From assembly GCA_016647705.1 (NCBI GenBank), contig CM028335.1, positions 35,106,212-35,170,211 of the forward strand: a DNA stretch of 64,000 nucleotides, given 5' to 3'. The stretch is from Eucommia ulmoides (Eukaryota; Streptophyta; Magnoliopsida; Garryales; Eucommiaceae). Below are positions 45,002-58,000 of this stretch, in pieces. The notes beneath the pieces are model-generated. The model worked only from the letters and a program-made list of their open reading frames with translations. It was not told the DNA's origin and made no database searches. Positions within the stretch are counted from its first letter, which is position 1; each line of letters starts with the position of its first letter. The position numbers and the translations under genes are program-made.

Positions 45002-46463
45002 TGATAAGTGTAAAATACCTATCTATTTCGAAACCGAATTTATTAGTTTTCAAGCGTATTAGTTATATTTAATTACTTTTTAGTTTTTTTTAGTGTAAAA
45101 TAAGTGAAGGGACGTTAACGAGCGATAAACAAGCGAAAACGGTGGAGAAACGGTGAATAAAACGTGAAGAACTAGGTTTTGGTGCATGAAGACCATCGCC
45201 TAGGCAGAAATTCCACCGCCTAGGCGAAAAAGAGGCAGAAAGTTGGAGTGCTGAAGTGCTGAACCACCGCCTAGGCGAAATAACATCAGAATGTTATGCC
45301 AACAGCCACCGCCTAGGCGAAGATCCAACAGAAGCTTAACCGACTCAACCACCGCCTAGGCGGTGACACTCTATGCATAAATATATGTTTTTAGATATTT
45401 TGAATATATTTCCCAAACCTTGCTTTTTAACCCCTTTCTCCCCCAATTGTAAAAATGAGACCAATCATGTTTGGAGAAACCACTAATCATGTTTTGAGAG
45501 ATCCTTCCACCTTAGTTAGGATTAGATAATGTAGGAACTATATTAGATTAGTTTTAGGAAGTGTTTCTGGCCAATCCTTGAAGAGCTAGAAGAAGATGTT
45601 CATCAATGGAGAAGAGGAAGGTCGGGAGGATTGTTCTTTGGCGAAAGTGGACTACTCCACTTTGAGATTTGATTTTTTTTCCCTTGTTTCCCTCTTTGTA
45701 CTTAATGTTTATTATTGATATTGATGATATCCTCTTGATTTAATATTGTAATGGCTAAGATCATGTTAGTTTAATTAGAGATTAGTTAGGGTTCGATGTA
45801 ATTCATGTAAATACTCGTTTGGTTTAATATATGTTTCTTTAACGGTTGTTGCTTTTAAATCCGATTGTGTTTATCATTTGATGATGATATTAGTATGCTT
45901 GTAATGGTATTAGGGTTGGATTTGAGAATCTAGGGTTTGACACTCAGAAGAGGTAACCCTGGATTCGAACTAGGGTAAATACATCGTTACTATCTAACGA
46001 CTCGGGAGGGCATTAGTTAGTGTGCAATCGATGACGTTGGGTTAAGGATTATGCAGCCTAGAGTCGTTAAGACATTGAGGGGGACCTCTTCGTCAACACG
46101 AAGTCGCGTATTCCCTCATCTTACACTCAGAAGAGGTGGCAGAGGAGTTTACGAACCGAGATTATCAAATACCTAAACTCCGTTATTGTTAACTAAACGA
46201 AATCAAACATGTATTAAGTGAACGAAATCAATCCCTAGTTAATTAACTTAATTAAGATTAACCCACTAATTTTAGTTTAGCTTAGTTTAATTTTAAATTA
46301 TTTCTTTAATCGTCAGGATAATATGAGACTACGTAAATTGCAGTATTCAATTATTCACACTTTTCTCTGTGGGAACAATATCCGATCTTCAAAGATCCAC
46401 TATATTAAAACTTAAATCTCGTATACTTGCGAGAGTAAGTAGTGGCATATTTACGTGCTACCA
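45002..46463 (+). repeat. Element F 5' LTR
   Basis: Nearly collinear with 50964-52416. A cluster of CCGCCTAGGCG words at 45190-45372 precedes a TATA-like TGCATAAATATATG (about 45375). Confidence 0.93.
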
Positions 46464-46469
46464 AGTTTT

Positions 46470-46487
46470 TGGGGCCGTTGTCGAGGA
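46470..46487 (+). promoter_or_regulatory. Primer-binding site of element F (Asp-tRNA type)
   Basis: TGGGGCCGTTGTCGAGGA, 15 of 18 positions like the TGGCGCCGTTGCCGGGGA used by Athila/Tat elements, 6 bases after the LTR. Confidence 0.75.
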
Positions 46488-48070
46488 TTTGTGTGAATTT
46501 TAAGTTGATATTGCGACTAAGTGGTCGATTGTTAATCCTGACATTTATTTTGTTTTGTTTTTAAATTTAATTTTTGTTTTATTGTGTTAATGTGATCAAG
46601 CCGTGCAAGAAACGATAAAGAAGATTGGAATTCTTAATTCTCAATCCCAAGATCGAGCTTATATTGCAAATGATAAGAACAGAGAGATGATGCTGACTTC
46701 AATTCATGATCTTGATCCGACTGAGCATTTGAGCCCAAATTCCTTGTCTATGGGGAATTTTGGTGAAAAATACTTAGTAACACGAAAGTCCAACTGGGGA
46801 CAGTAAAGCAAGCGCTATATTTGTTTTTGAAATGAAACTCAGGGTATCAAATTACCTGATTTTTGTTACTATTTATTTGATTATTTATTCTTTTTGGAAG
46901 CCGGCATGGCTTCGAAACGTGTTCGAAAGTGAATTTAGGAGTGTGTACGCTTGGGGTAGTGTTTCATGTTTAAACACGTTGAACAAGTGAAGTGGAAACG
47001 TACGGGGTGGAGCCGTATTTTGAAAATTTAAGAAAAACATAAAGAAGGAGCTGTAGGCCTACTGCCTAAACGGTGGATTCCGCCTAGGCGGTAAAAATAC
47101 AGGTTGTGTGTTTTTCAGCAAAACAGCCCACCGCCTAAGCGGTGAATCCACCGACTAGGCGGTCAAACTCCAGAATGCAACAAATTTTGAAAACATGCTT
47201 CTTCGCCTAGGCGGAGAAACCACCGCCTAGGCAGAAATAGTACAGTTGGCTGAGTTTTTACACTGGCATAAATTCGCCTAGGCGGATTAACGTCAGAACC
47301 CAATGTTTTTCACACTGGCGTAACTTCACCTAGGCGAAAAAACTACCGCCTAGGCGAATAAACATCAAAAAGGTTTTTTTATAAAAAAAAAAAAGGCTCC
47401 ACCGCCTAAGCGGTGAATCCACTACCTGAGCGGTGGACCTTCTGCAATTAAAACAAACCCGTTCGTTCAAAATTAAAAATTGCAAGGCTCCTTCCCCAAA
47501 AACCTCCACCTTCTCTCTAAAACCTCACTTCCAAACTGTTCCAATACTCAAAAATCATCCTTCCATTACCAAAATTAGTCATTTCCATCACGAATCAACC
47601 ACCAAGAATCAGATCTCCACTCCTATTTCTGAAATTTTAGGGTTTTTGCGTGAATGGTGCATTTTCTTCATTATCTTTCGATTAGACCATAAATTCTCAA
47701 CAAGTAAGTTTATTTTATATTACATTTAGTCTAGTTGTTGAAATTATTGGTTGGTTTGCATGATTATGTTAAAAAATCATTGGATTTTAAAGTTTTGCCC
47801 AAAACTCATTAACCCTATTTTCGCGATTTCAAAGTTCTATGGGTTTTTGGTTTGATTCTTGGTGATGAGCATGTTTAAATGGATTGGTTAAGTATGTGAA
47901 CTAAGATAGTATGTCAGATTTGTGAAATTAGGTTGAAAAGTTCAAATGGGTGTTTGTTTTGAGATGTATATGTTCTTAACAAAGTGATTTGAGAGGTTTA
48001 TGTTTTTTAATTGTTCATATATGATGAGGTTGTATTGGTTTTTTGTGATTGTGATTGTGATTGTTAGGAA
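46488..48070. other. Element F leader with CGCCTAGGCG palindrome array
   Basis: Non-coding leader. 47055-47430 carries about 12 palindromic or half-palindromic CCGCCTAGGCGG words at irregular spacing. 47430-47700 is CT-rich, leader-like; the open frame there is not a known protein. Confidence 0.65.
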
Positions 48071-48667
48071 ATGCTGAAGAGGATAGCTAAGAAGGGCAAA
48101 AGAAGAAGGGTCGAGTCGCAACCCGGGGTGCAGACCGAAGTAGACTATAATGCCAACCTTTTTGTGTCAAAACAAGCGGAGGAGCATTTTAAAGACCACG
48201 AAACCTTTCGAACATGCATACGCCAACATGGTTTCGGTCCGATAGAGGATCTCCTGATGGAATTTCAACAAGAAATTCAAAGACGCCAATGGGAGCAATT
48301 TTGTAAATCGCCACCCCCAGGCGAGGTAGCTTCGGTCAAGGAATTTTACGTTAACACTACGAAGGCCATAGACTACCAAATAAGAGTTCAAAATCGACTG
48401 ATCATCTTCAGTCCTGATTTTATCAATGATCTCTTTGGACTATCGGCACCGAGGTCCACTGAAAGCCAAGAACCAACTTTGAATAGGGTCATTAAAAAGA
48501 TCACATCCGGCGAAGTTAAGTGGAAACACCGGGGACCGATTGTCGCTACCTTCTTAGTGAAATACCTAAATCTAATTTCAAAAATCTGGCACCATTTCCT
48601 TTGTGGAAGCCTCCTACCGACGTCACATCTTTCAGACGTCTCAAAGGATAGGGCCTTTTTTATCTAA
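48071..48667 (+). pseudogene. Element F ORF1-like, plant transposon protein domain
   Basis: 198 codons opening MLKRIAKKGKRRRVES. The stretch FYVNTTKAIDYQIRVQNRLI and SPDFINDLFGL matches the 'putative plant transposon protein' domain common in Athila-like elements (FYxN...RGKxxxFSPxxINxLFGL). Related sequence continues beyond 48667 to about 49200, on broken frames. Its role in the element is unknown. Confidence 0.7.
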
Positions 48668-50296
48668 AAAATTCAAACCGGAAAAGCAATCAAGGTTGGA
48701 TTCCTGTTGTACTCATCGATCATGCACGCTGTGAAATCGGTAAAGGGTGGGCTCCCGTTTCCATCACTTTTGACCCATATTTTCTGACTAGCTGGAGTGA
48801 TGGTATCCGGGTGGAAACCTGTGCCACCCCATAATTCCACTTGATCTATGAAAGATAAACCGTTTGTGGAAGACTGGAGCGCAAGAGGCAGTCGAGGCCG
48901 AGCCTGGGGAAGGGAAAGAGCCAACCGACGAGACAGAGGGACCTTCCGAAGCCCGAAACGAAAACTCCCAGGAGAGAGTATATAATAAGCTTCAGATCAT
49001 CCTCCAAAACTAATATGACATCAATTCTTTCCTAGACCAATATTCGAGGCAGCAAGATTAAGTCCAACGGATGATTTGCGAAGGCCTTGGCCTTGAGATG
49101 CGCGATTACCCTCCGATGCCATTCGTGCTGCCACATCTGCTACAAAAACCACACTCTCCTTTCCAACGAGATGACGGTGATGAATCCTCGTTAGGTGAAC
49201 AGTAGGGAATAAGTCTTATTCCCTAGGTATGTGTTCAACCCATTTTGTTTGCATTAATGCTATATGTTTATTGGGTTCGCTGAGAGTGGAACACTTCTTT
49301 TGTTCAAGCATGTATTGGTATGGAATGGATGTTAGTTTAGTGGATGTTCATCCATTTTGATTTTTTGTAGAAAATGATGAACCATTATTATTTTTTGAAC
49401 AAAATGCAAAAAACTTTATGTACAAAATTATGTTAATGTATGTATTTTATTATTTTAATGAATATTTGGTTTTTAAATTTTTAGTTTAGTATAGTTTATT
49501 TTTTGTTTTTGTATGTGTAGTGTTAGATTAATTTATGTATGTTAGTATTAGATTTAGTTTAGAATTGTGTATGTATGAAGTTGTATTTGCATGTTTAGTT
49601 ATTGAGTTCATTTGGGCCAAGTCCCGATGATGAGAATTATCCCCTAATTGCATATTGAGATCAGGGGTAATGCCTTTCTCGTGTGTTTTGTGTGCTTAAC
49701 ATGTCGATTGGATAAAAATTATCTCGATCCTAAAATCACACGACATTTGAACTCAATGTATAATAATCTGAACAATTAGACGCTGATTATTCAATATTAA
49801 GCTCATGATAGAAAATGAGGAAACTAGAACTTGGTTTAGGGGAAACTTGAGGCGGAATCCTAGGTAAGGTAATTCTGGAGACGTGATTTAGGCCGTCATT
49901 TTTTTGCTTGAACCGTTGTAGCTAACCTGAAAATTTTCATTCCTTATTTCCCCTGTCGAAGCCGATAACGTAATCAATTCTGAAAACGTTCAAATACTCC
50001 TTTCATTTAAATTTTTCCTAACCCAATGTCGCTAAGCCTAAATTTCAAAATTGAGTGAAATCAAGTGAGCGGTCGGGTTTTTGATAAATTTTTATTGATT
50101 CGGTATTAGTGTATTCACTTGTCACTTTCGTATTTCCTTTTGCACGCTCCTAAAATAAGTTTGGGGGTGTGTTTCTATCATTACTTTTAACATATTCCTA
50201 AAATTTTATAAATTCGAATAAGTTTGGGGGTGTGTTTCTCTAACTTCTTTTTGCACGCTCCTAAAATTGTAATAATTCGAATTAATTTAGGAAAAT

Positions 50297-50332
<36 letters not shown>

Positions 50333-50963
50333 GAATATAATTTTCATTTTCTTTTCTTTCGACAAGTGAATACAAAGATCTTCATTTCTTATTCAGAGTT
50401 GTATTCTACGAATGTGGGGGTTCATGAGAGAAGATAGCGACAAGCGATTTTACCTCAGGTATCGTTCAATTAAAACGATTATCTATTTTCAATTCCAGTA
50501 ATACTCGTGATCGTTCTCCAAAGCCAAACCAAGCCCTATTGATCTCTGTGAATATCCGAGCCTACATTAGTGGATAGTAGACTTCAATCAAGCGTATGGT
50601 TTTCCTGAATCCTTCAACGGTTTAAGTTATGAGCTTAACGATTGAATAATCCAATCCGGTATTTGAATAGTTACACATTTGAGTTCTCACAAACACAATT
50701 CAAATGGATCTAAAATGGTTTTTATTGATATTGATCATTGAAATTCTAGAACACCATTTGTTGTGGGTTACTTCCCGAACTTGATCAGATTTAGGGATGT
50801 TGAGGGAGGAACAAATTGGTCCTTTAGATTGAACTTCATATTTACATCCATGTACTTCTTTCGTGTTTAAGTTTTTCATTTTTAGTTGGTTAGTTCATTA
50901 ATTAGTTTTCTTTAGTGTTAGTGTTTTGCTCGAGGACTATCAAAATTCTAAGTTCGGGGGTAT
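48668..50963. other. Element F 3' internal region, non-coding
   Basis: 48668-49205 holds decayed continuation of the ORF1-like sequence. The rest is AT-rich, with a repeated AAGTTTGGGGGTGTGTTTCT word at 50157 and 50219 and a long A run at about 50300-50329. The purine/G-rich AAGTTCGGGGGTAT before 50964 serves as the polypurine tract. Confidence 0.6.
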
Positions 50964-52416
50964 TGATAGGTGTAAAATACCTATCTATTTCGAAATCGAA
51001 TTTGTTAGTTTTCAAGCGTATTAGTTATATTTAATTGGGTTTTAGTTTGTTTTAGTGTAAAACATGTGAAGGGACGTTAACGATCGATAAACAAGCAAAA
51101 ACGGTGGAGAAACGGTGAACAAAATGTGAAGAACTGGGTTTCGGTGCATGAAGACCACCGCCTAGGAAGAAAAGAGGCAGAAAGTTGGAGTGTTGAACCA
51201 ACGCCTAGGCGAGAAAACCAACGCCTAGGCAAAATAACGTCAGAATATTGTGCCAGCAGCCACCGCCTAGGCGAAGATCCGACAGAAGCTTAACCGACTC
51301 AACCACCGCCTAAGTGGTGACACTCTACGCAAAAATATCTATTTTTAGATATTTTGAAGATATTTCCCAAACCTTACTTTTAACCCCTTTCTCCCCGAAT
51401 TGTAAAAAGGAGACTAATCATGTTTGGAGAAACCACCAATCATGTTTTGAGAGCTCCTTCCACCTTAGATAGGATTAGATAATTTAGGAAGTAGATTAGA
51501 TTAGTTTTAGGAAGTGTTCTTGGCTAATCCTTGAAGAGCTAGAAGAGGAAGTTCATCAATGGAGAAGAGGAAGGTCGGGAGGATTGTTCTTTGGCGAAAG
51601 TGGACTACTCCACTTTGAGATTTGATTTTTCTTCCCTTGTTTCCCTCTTTATACTTAATGTTTATTCTTGATATTTATGATATCTTCTTGATTTAATATT
51701 GTAATGGTTAAGATCATGTTAGTTTAATTAGAGATTAGTTAGGGTTAGATGTAATTCATGTAAATACTCGTTTGGTTTAATATATGTTTCTTTAATGGTT
51801 GTTGCTTTTAAATGTGATTGTGTTTATCATTTGATTACGATCTTAGTATGCTTGTAATAGTATTAGGGTTGGATTTGAGAATCTAGGGTTTGACACTCGG
51901 AAGAGGTAATCCTGGATTCGGATTAGGGTACACACATCGTTACGATCTAACGACCTGGGAGGGCGTTAGTTAGTGTGCAATCGATGACGTTGGGTCAAGA
52001 ATCACATGGCCTAGAGTCGTTAAGACATTGAGGGAGACCTCTTTGTCGACACAAAGTCGCATATTCCCCCGTCCTACACTCGGAAGAGGTGGCGGAGAAG
52101 TTTACGAACCAAGATTGTCAGATACCTGAACTCCGTTATTGTTAACTAAACGAAATCAAACATGTATTAAGTGAACGAAATCAATCCCTAGTTATTCAAC
52201 TTAATTAATATTAACCCACTAATTTTAGTTTAGCTTAGTTTAATTTTAAATCATTTCTTTAATCGTTAGGATAATATGAGACTATGTAAATTGCGGTATT
52301 CAATTATTCACACTTTTCTCTGTGGGAATGATATCCGATCTTCAAAGATCCACTATATTAGAACTTAGACCTCGTATACTTGCGAGAGTAAATAGCGGAG
52401 TATTTACGCGCTACCA
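50964..52416 (+). repeat. Element F 3' LTR
   Basis: Direct repeat of 45002-46463. It ends GCTACCA before the TCGAC duplication. CGCCTAGGCG words lie at 51165-51325. Confidence 0.93.
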
Positions 52417-53745
52417 TCGACCGAACGGGTAAAATTCAGATTTTCACCAGAAAGATTTCAGAAGCTATTCTGCCTATTTTTGTAGATTAAAACATTTATA
52501 TATTATATTTAAATGGGTTATGACCAATTTTCAAAGATATATAGTATATTTAGAAGATATTATAATTTAGTTAATGTTTATTTGATTTTTGTTATTTTTA
52601 CATAGAAATTTTCTTTCTTTTTTTATGGGGTTTAAATTAAAATCTTTTAGGGCTATATCGTGAATTTTAAAATTCCATTTCTGGTTCAAATATTAAGGAT
52701 TCAAAAGGTTTGGATATGTGGGGTCTATAAATGCTACTTTTAGGCATATCTTTCAAAATATTGTCGTTATAGGCATAGTTTAAAATTGATATATACTGAC
52801 CTGCAGATTTCACATTTCTCTTGAAATATATTTTTGAGAGATATTTATGAAGAAGTTCTTAATTGAAGCTTTCATTGTTGTACCATTGGTTTTTTGTACT
52901 GCATTGCTATCCTTACAACTTTTCAAGAAAAATCCAGAGAGATGTTTCTAATTATTTTACATGCCTAAAAAATTGTGCTTTAAGTGATACATATCTTTTA
53001 TCTAAGGTCATAGTATTTTTGTTTGAAAAATCATTTTCTCTCTTTTTCTATTTTATACTCAATATCTTGTTAAACTAGTTTTCCTGAAAATTATGATTTA
53101 TATATATTATGTGCTTTAATTGTTTATAATCAGATTTGGATTCTAACATAATTCTACCACTTATTATTGGGCCATTAATTGGGAATATTTTGATTTGAGG
53201 TGGTAGAAGCTCATATGAGAAGAAAAAAAAAATTTCTTTTGTATTTTTAAGTTGTAGCTTAAACCTAAACGTACTTGATCTGAGCGAGAATAGTTTAAGA
53301 GTAAAGGGACATTGTCTAATCAGGGGTTAATCTTCAGTCTGAAAAAAAAAAAAAAAGATAGCGTTCGTCTTTAGCTTGGGAAAACTATATTTTTGATTCT
53401 GAGCCTGTGAAAGAATTAGATTACTCTTATGCCTAATGAAAGAAAATTGTAAATGTTTTGTTTCCTACTTGGGAAAGAGATCAAATTTAGTGGATTGTAA
53501 AATCCCTACGGGAGCTGAGGGGAGTAGACGTAATTAAGATAGTTTCATAAATCTATGTGTCAAATTTATCTAGCCTTATCTGTTTGGTTTTACACTTAGA
53601 TAAATACGTTTTCACTTAAACTCAAGAGAACAATCGGTTAGGAAAATTGGTGATTTGATTTATTGGTAAATTATTTGCTTAATTTTTTTAAATACGTAAT
53701 TCAGTCCCTCTTGGATAGATCTATTCGTATATACGAGAGTGGTGA

Positions 53746-53784
53746 CACAAATGGCTCAATAATATATGAGGTAACATGAGTAAT
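53746..53784. other. Short flank between copia C and copia B
   Basis: About 40 bp ending in GTAAT, the target duplication of copia B. The same pre-insertion site continues at 63639. Confidence 0.5.
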
Positions 53785-55042
53785 TGTTGATCTTGAGGTT
53801 ATGATGGACAATTAATGGTTGATGTTTTTTGAGGAACTAATGACTTTGTTGAATGTTTCAGAAAAATAGTTCAATTTAAAGATTGTATCATGAAGAACAT
53901 ATCAGGGGTACAAATATGGACATCGAAGAAATGAAGAGTGTTGAAGATCTTGAAGAAATTAGGTGAAAAAAACTCAATACTCTTATACTCTTAATGCAAC
54001 CCGAATAAGAATTACGCACGACACTATTAAATGAGTTATATTTTTGTGTGTTTGATTTGATTAATTTTAGGATCCAAAATTGTGTTTAAATATGTGCTCC
54101 TATGTGAAATTAAAAAAATTGACCTAAGTGTAAATCATGTTTAAAGTTGAAATTTAGGGTCAATTTAGTTAATCGAGAAAATAAATCGGTTAATTGAATT
54201 AAACGATGCATTTTGGAGCCAAAATTAGTGAATGAATTAACTAACCAACATCAATCGGTTAACTGATCAAAAAAGGATTGGTCAACTGATTGAAACAGTG
54301 AGATTTCAGAGCAAATTATGTAGATTCTGCGTCAATCGGTCAACTGATGGGTCTAAGTATGGAAAAAGAAAAGTCTTTGAACCAATCGGTCAACCGACTG
54401 CATTATGTTTTGGTTGGAAAAACTCCCTGAATCAATCGGTCAATTAACCAAGGGGAGATCAGTCAATCAGCTGGCTATTTGAATTTGGCCTAGTTTGCAC
54501 GTTGAATCAATCGGTCAACCGACAGTCCACGGTTCGGTCAACCAACTGTTTCGAATGAGATTTCAAGGAATTTGGGATTTCGGTAAAAAACTAGCCATTT
54601 CTTATGATTCCAAGGGAGATGTTTTGGTAATTTTAACCTACTAAAGGTATGGTACATGTATTTTGATATCCCTATTGATTTGGTCTATATAATTAAATAT
54701 TCTCTCAATTTTTGCAACTAAATACTTCTTATCTTTGTGATTAATTGTAAGACCCTGATTTTTCTTATACGTACAATTTGAGTCACATTTGAGCAAATTT
54801 CAAAAATAAAGGGGTGGATGGTGTTATTTATTATTTAATTTATTAATTTAGGGGTCAAATTGTAAGTTTCAAAAAAATTAAAATTAGAATTGGGTTTAAT
54901 TAATATCCTAACAAAAATGGAGGAGAGGTAAGTGCATATTAAATATTTTATATATATAGAGAGAGAGAGAGAGAAAGAGGCGGTGGAAAATGAACGGAGA
55001 AGAACCGACCACTTGGCCGGCCCTTTTGTCACACACACATAT

Positions 55043-55073
<31 letters not shown>

Positions 55074-58000
55074 CGGAGGGGAAACAGAGAGAAAGAAGAA
55101 AAATCAAGAAGCGATCAGAGAAAAGAAGAGAGAGAGATCCGCTGGTGGGTGTCGTTCTGTCCCCGGTGAAGTGGGTGTGGGTGTTCGGCCGTCGATTGTG
55201 GGGATACGCGTTCGTTGTGTGCGTGTGTATTTCTAAGTATGTGTGTGGTAAGTCCGGTCAGTGATTTAGTTCGACGGAGGTGGCGGTGGTGCGTGGTTTG
55301 ATCGTCACCATCGTCGCCGGAATGTGTATGAGGTGCTACTGCTGTGTGTGTATGTGTTCTGGTCAAATTGTTTGTGTAGACGTGTGTTTTGTTCATGGTG
55401 AGGGAGTCGTGGGTTGTGGGTGTGTCGTCGTTGGTTAGTTTGGCCAGCGGAAAGTGAAAGTTAGAGAGAGATATGCTAGTTGTGTGTGTGCCTACTGTGT
55501 GTTGTGTGTGTTGCGTGTATGTATGTGGGTGTATTTCTCCATTTGTTTGGTTGTGTATGCGTGTGTGATGCGTATGGTCAGAAGGTGATTGACGGGGGTG
55601 GTCGTGGTGTGAGTTGGTCCGACGGCGGTCAGTGGTGATCCGTTAAGAGGGGTGTATGGTTGTGTGTTCTATGTGGGTGTGGGTGTGTTTCAATTGTAAC
55701 GGTGTGCATGTGGGTATGTTTTGTGTGTGTTGTGTGTTTATGGATGTTTAGAAGATGGTGATCGGAGTTGGTGAGGAGAGAGAGAGAAAGAGAGAGAGTG
55801 GCGGTTGAGCAAAATAGAGCAGGAAGATAAAGATGACCTTTGCCGCAGCGGTGAGGCGTTCGCCGCGGTGGTGGAAATTCATTGAAGCAGAAATTGAATT
55901 TGCTTCGTGTTCGCCTAGGCAGTAGAGGATCAGTGTGCAAAGGAGGGATGCATGCCTCGGCGGTAATTCCTTCACCTAAGCAGTGAAGGGTCAATGTTCA
56001 AAGCAGAATAAAACGGAGGAAGCTCGCCTCGGCGGTGGATCTTTCTCCTCGACGGTGGGTCTGGGCGCAGAATAACATAAAACAAAGAAACATAAAAATC
56101 TAACATCCAAGCTCTCAGTAAGCAGACGATTCGGGGCAGGTAGAATTCTAAACTCTCTTAATATATGTATTTAATTGTCTCGTGAGTGATTATGAAATTA
56201 TTTGGTATATTGTTGTGAAATCTTTACCTGTCGAAATTATATGAAATAATTTAGACGATGCGGAATTTATGTGACGAGCATGGTTATGTGGTTTATGTGT
56301 TATATTAATTAAATACATGTATTAGAGGAGTTGGAGTTCTACTGGGGGTAAGCTCACAACCCCACAGTGTTTGGTTGTAGGGTCGGCCAGGAGAAAACGA
56401 CGAGAAGATAACACATTAAAATTTCTAGTTGTATAAATTGTAGTTATTATTTATTGTTGTAATTGGCGAAAACGGTAATTATAATTATCGTAGTTGTTGT
56501 AAAATATTTCTCCCAATTTTTAATGTATTGAATATTCGGTTAATGAAATTGTTGAATATAATTGGTTGGATAAGAGGTTGGAAATTTGGTTTCAATATTT
56601 TGTTAAAATAAATGATTTAGAGATATGAAATGCAAATATCCGATTTAAGTAATAAAGTACTAAATTATTAGTTTTGTCGCCACTACCTATATAATCCGCG
56701 GATTAATTTACAAAAGGATATTGGTTGGTTATTTGGTGGTATATATAAATGGTGATTATTGTATGTAATAAATTTTCGGTGTAAAATTGACAACTAAAAT
56801 TATCGCCATGATTTATAAAACTTACCGAATATTGTAGATTGGGAAATTTGACTAGTCGGGTTTTAGGCTAGGAATTCGCTATAGGAGAAACCATGGTGAC
56901 GGCTCTGGGAAACCAGGTCATGACATTAATAATTGAGAAATATTTTATGGACTTAATTGAGAGTTTGAAAAAGCTAGTTTTAAGTGAAATACACCATAAT
57001 TGAATGAATATGTTATATGGAGTCTATAGGTGCCTATTAGAGGCATATCTTTTGAAAAGTAGCCGTTGCAAGGCTTGATCTCAATCTATATATATAGACC
57101 AGCGAAAATTAAATAAAATACATCAAGAACTATCAGTTCATAAGCTTTTCTAAGAGTTATCTTTCTACTGAGATTATTCGAGAGAGATTTTGTGTTAAAG
57201 TTCTTGAGCTAAAGTGTTGTTGAATTGGCGTCATGATTTGAGCTATCTTTCGATCTTATTTTCATTTTTCAATATTTTCCTAGTGAGATCTTTTCAAATT
57301 ATTGTTCTTAATTTTGATTTCATATTATTGTTGATTGCTTGGATTTAAGATCATTAAAAAATCGTTTTCAAACTTAAGAGCATAAAAATCTTTTTTAAAA
57401 CGATTTTGTGTTTTTATCCGATTACGTGCTTTATTTTGTGCTAACCACACTTATTATTAATCAAATATCAATTTGCCTCACATTGATTCAATTACCTAGT
57501 AAACTTTGAGACATTAATCAAATATACTGTATTGAGGTAGTAGAAGCTCTTGGTGAGAAGAAACTCATAATTGTTTTTTGTAATTGTGAGTTTTAGCGGA
57601 TTAGACATAGTTGAGCCGGTGTCTAGTCACGGTAGCTAGGTTTCAATCTTTACCAATAAGAAGATTAGGTTTTGATCTTTTCTTAAGTATAAAAAGGTTA
57701 GGTTATTCTTTTCCCTTGAAAAGAATTAGGTTGTGATTCTTCCTTAATTAAATTGAGTTAATTGTGAAGGTTCCATCCTTACCTATGAAATGGATACTTG
57801 TTGGAGTCATGAGGTTTGATCTTTAGCCTATAAAAGGATTAGTTAGTGATTCTTCATGTAATAGAATTAGGTTAGTCTTTAGCCTTGAAAAAATATAAGG
57901 TTCTTCCTTCACCTGTAAAAAGGGAAATTATAAGGGTTTGGTTCCTACCTGGTAAAGGGATAAAAGGTTTAATGGTTGCGAATCTCCGTAGAGCTCAAGA

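Larger units (their letters stand above)
45002..52416 (+). mobile_element. Athila-like non-autonomous Gypsy LTR element (element F)
   Basis: LTRs 45002-46463 and 50964-52416 start TGATARGTGTAAAATACC and end GCTACCA, flanked by the exact 5-bp duplication TCGAC (44997-45001 and 52417-52421). After the first LTR, TTTTTGGGGCCGTTGTCGAGG resembles the Asp-tRNA primer site (TGGCGCCGTTGCCGGGGA) of Athila/Tat elements. The 4.5-kb interior has one plant-transposon-protein-type ORF and no reverse transcriptase. LTR difference is about 5-7% by eye. Inserted into the copia C LTR, so younger than it. Its coding part is broken. Confidence 0.9.
41430..53745 (+). mobile_element. SIRE-like Ty1-copia element (copia C), 5' part not seen, 3' LTR split by element F
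   Basis: Pol-derived sequence at 41430-44100, then a polypurine stretch (AAAGGGAGAAGA) and a 3' LTR from 44407 (TGTTAGCCC) to about 53745. Element F occupies 45002-52416 within that LTR. No matching 5' LTR is adjacent. The LTR has the same layout as those of copia B and the solo LTR at 26083. Old and broken. Confidence 0.8.
44407..53745 (+). repeat. Copia C 3' LTR, interrupted by element F
   Basis: TGTTAGCCCTAG start. TCGATCGG and GATCAACCGACC words at 44795-44935. After element F the LTR resumes at 52422, has a TATA box at 52726-52732 (TCTATAAATGC), and ends near CCCTCTTGGATAG. Without element F the length is about 1.9 kb. The right end is approximate. Confidence 0.75.

Noticed and set aside
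47433-47729. 98-codon frame in the element F leader
   Set aside because: CT-rich leader sequence ahead of the ORF1-like gene; no known domain.
55042-55994. Frames rich in His/Thr or Ile/Tyr in the solo LTR
   Set aside because: They come from TG, TA and GA microsatellites within an LTR.
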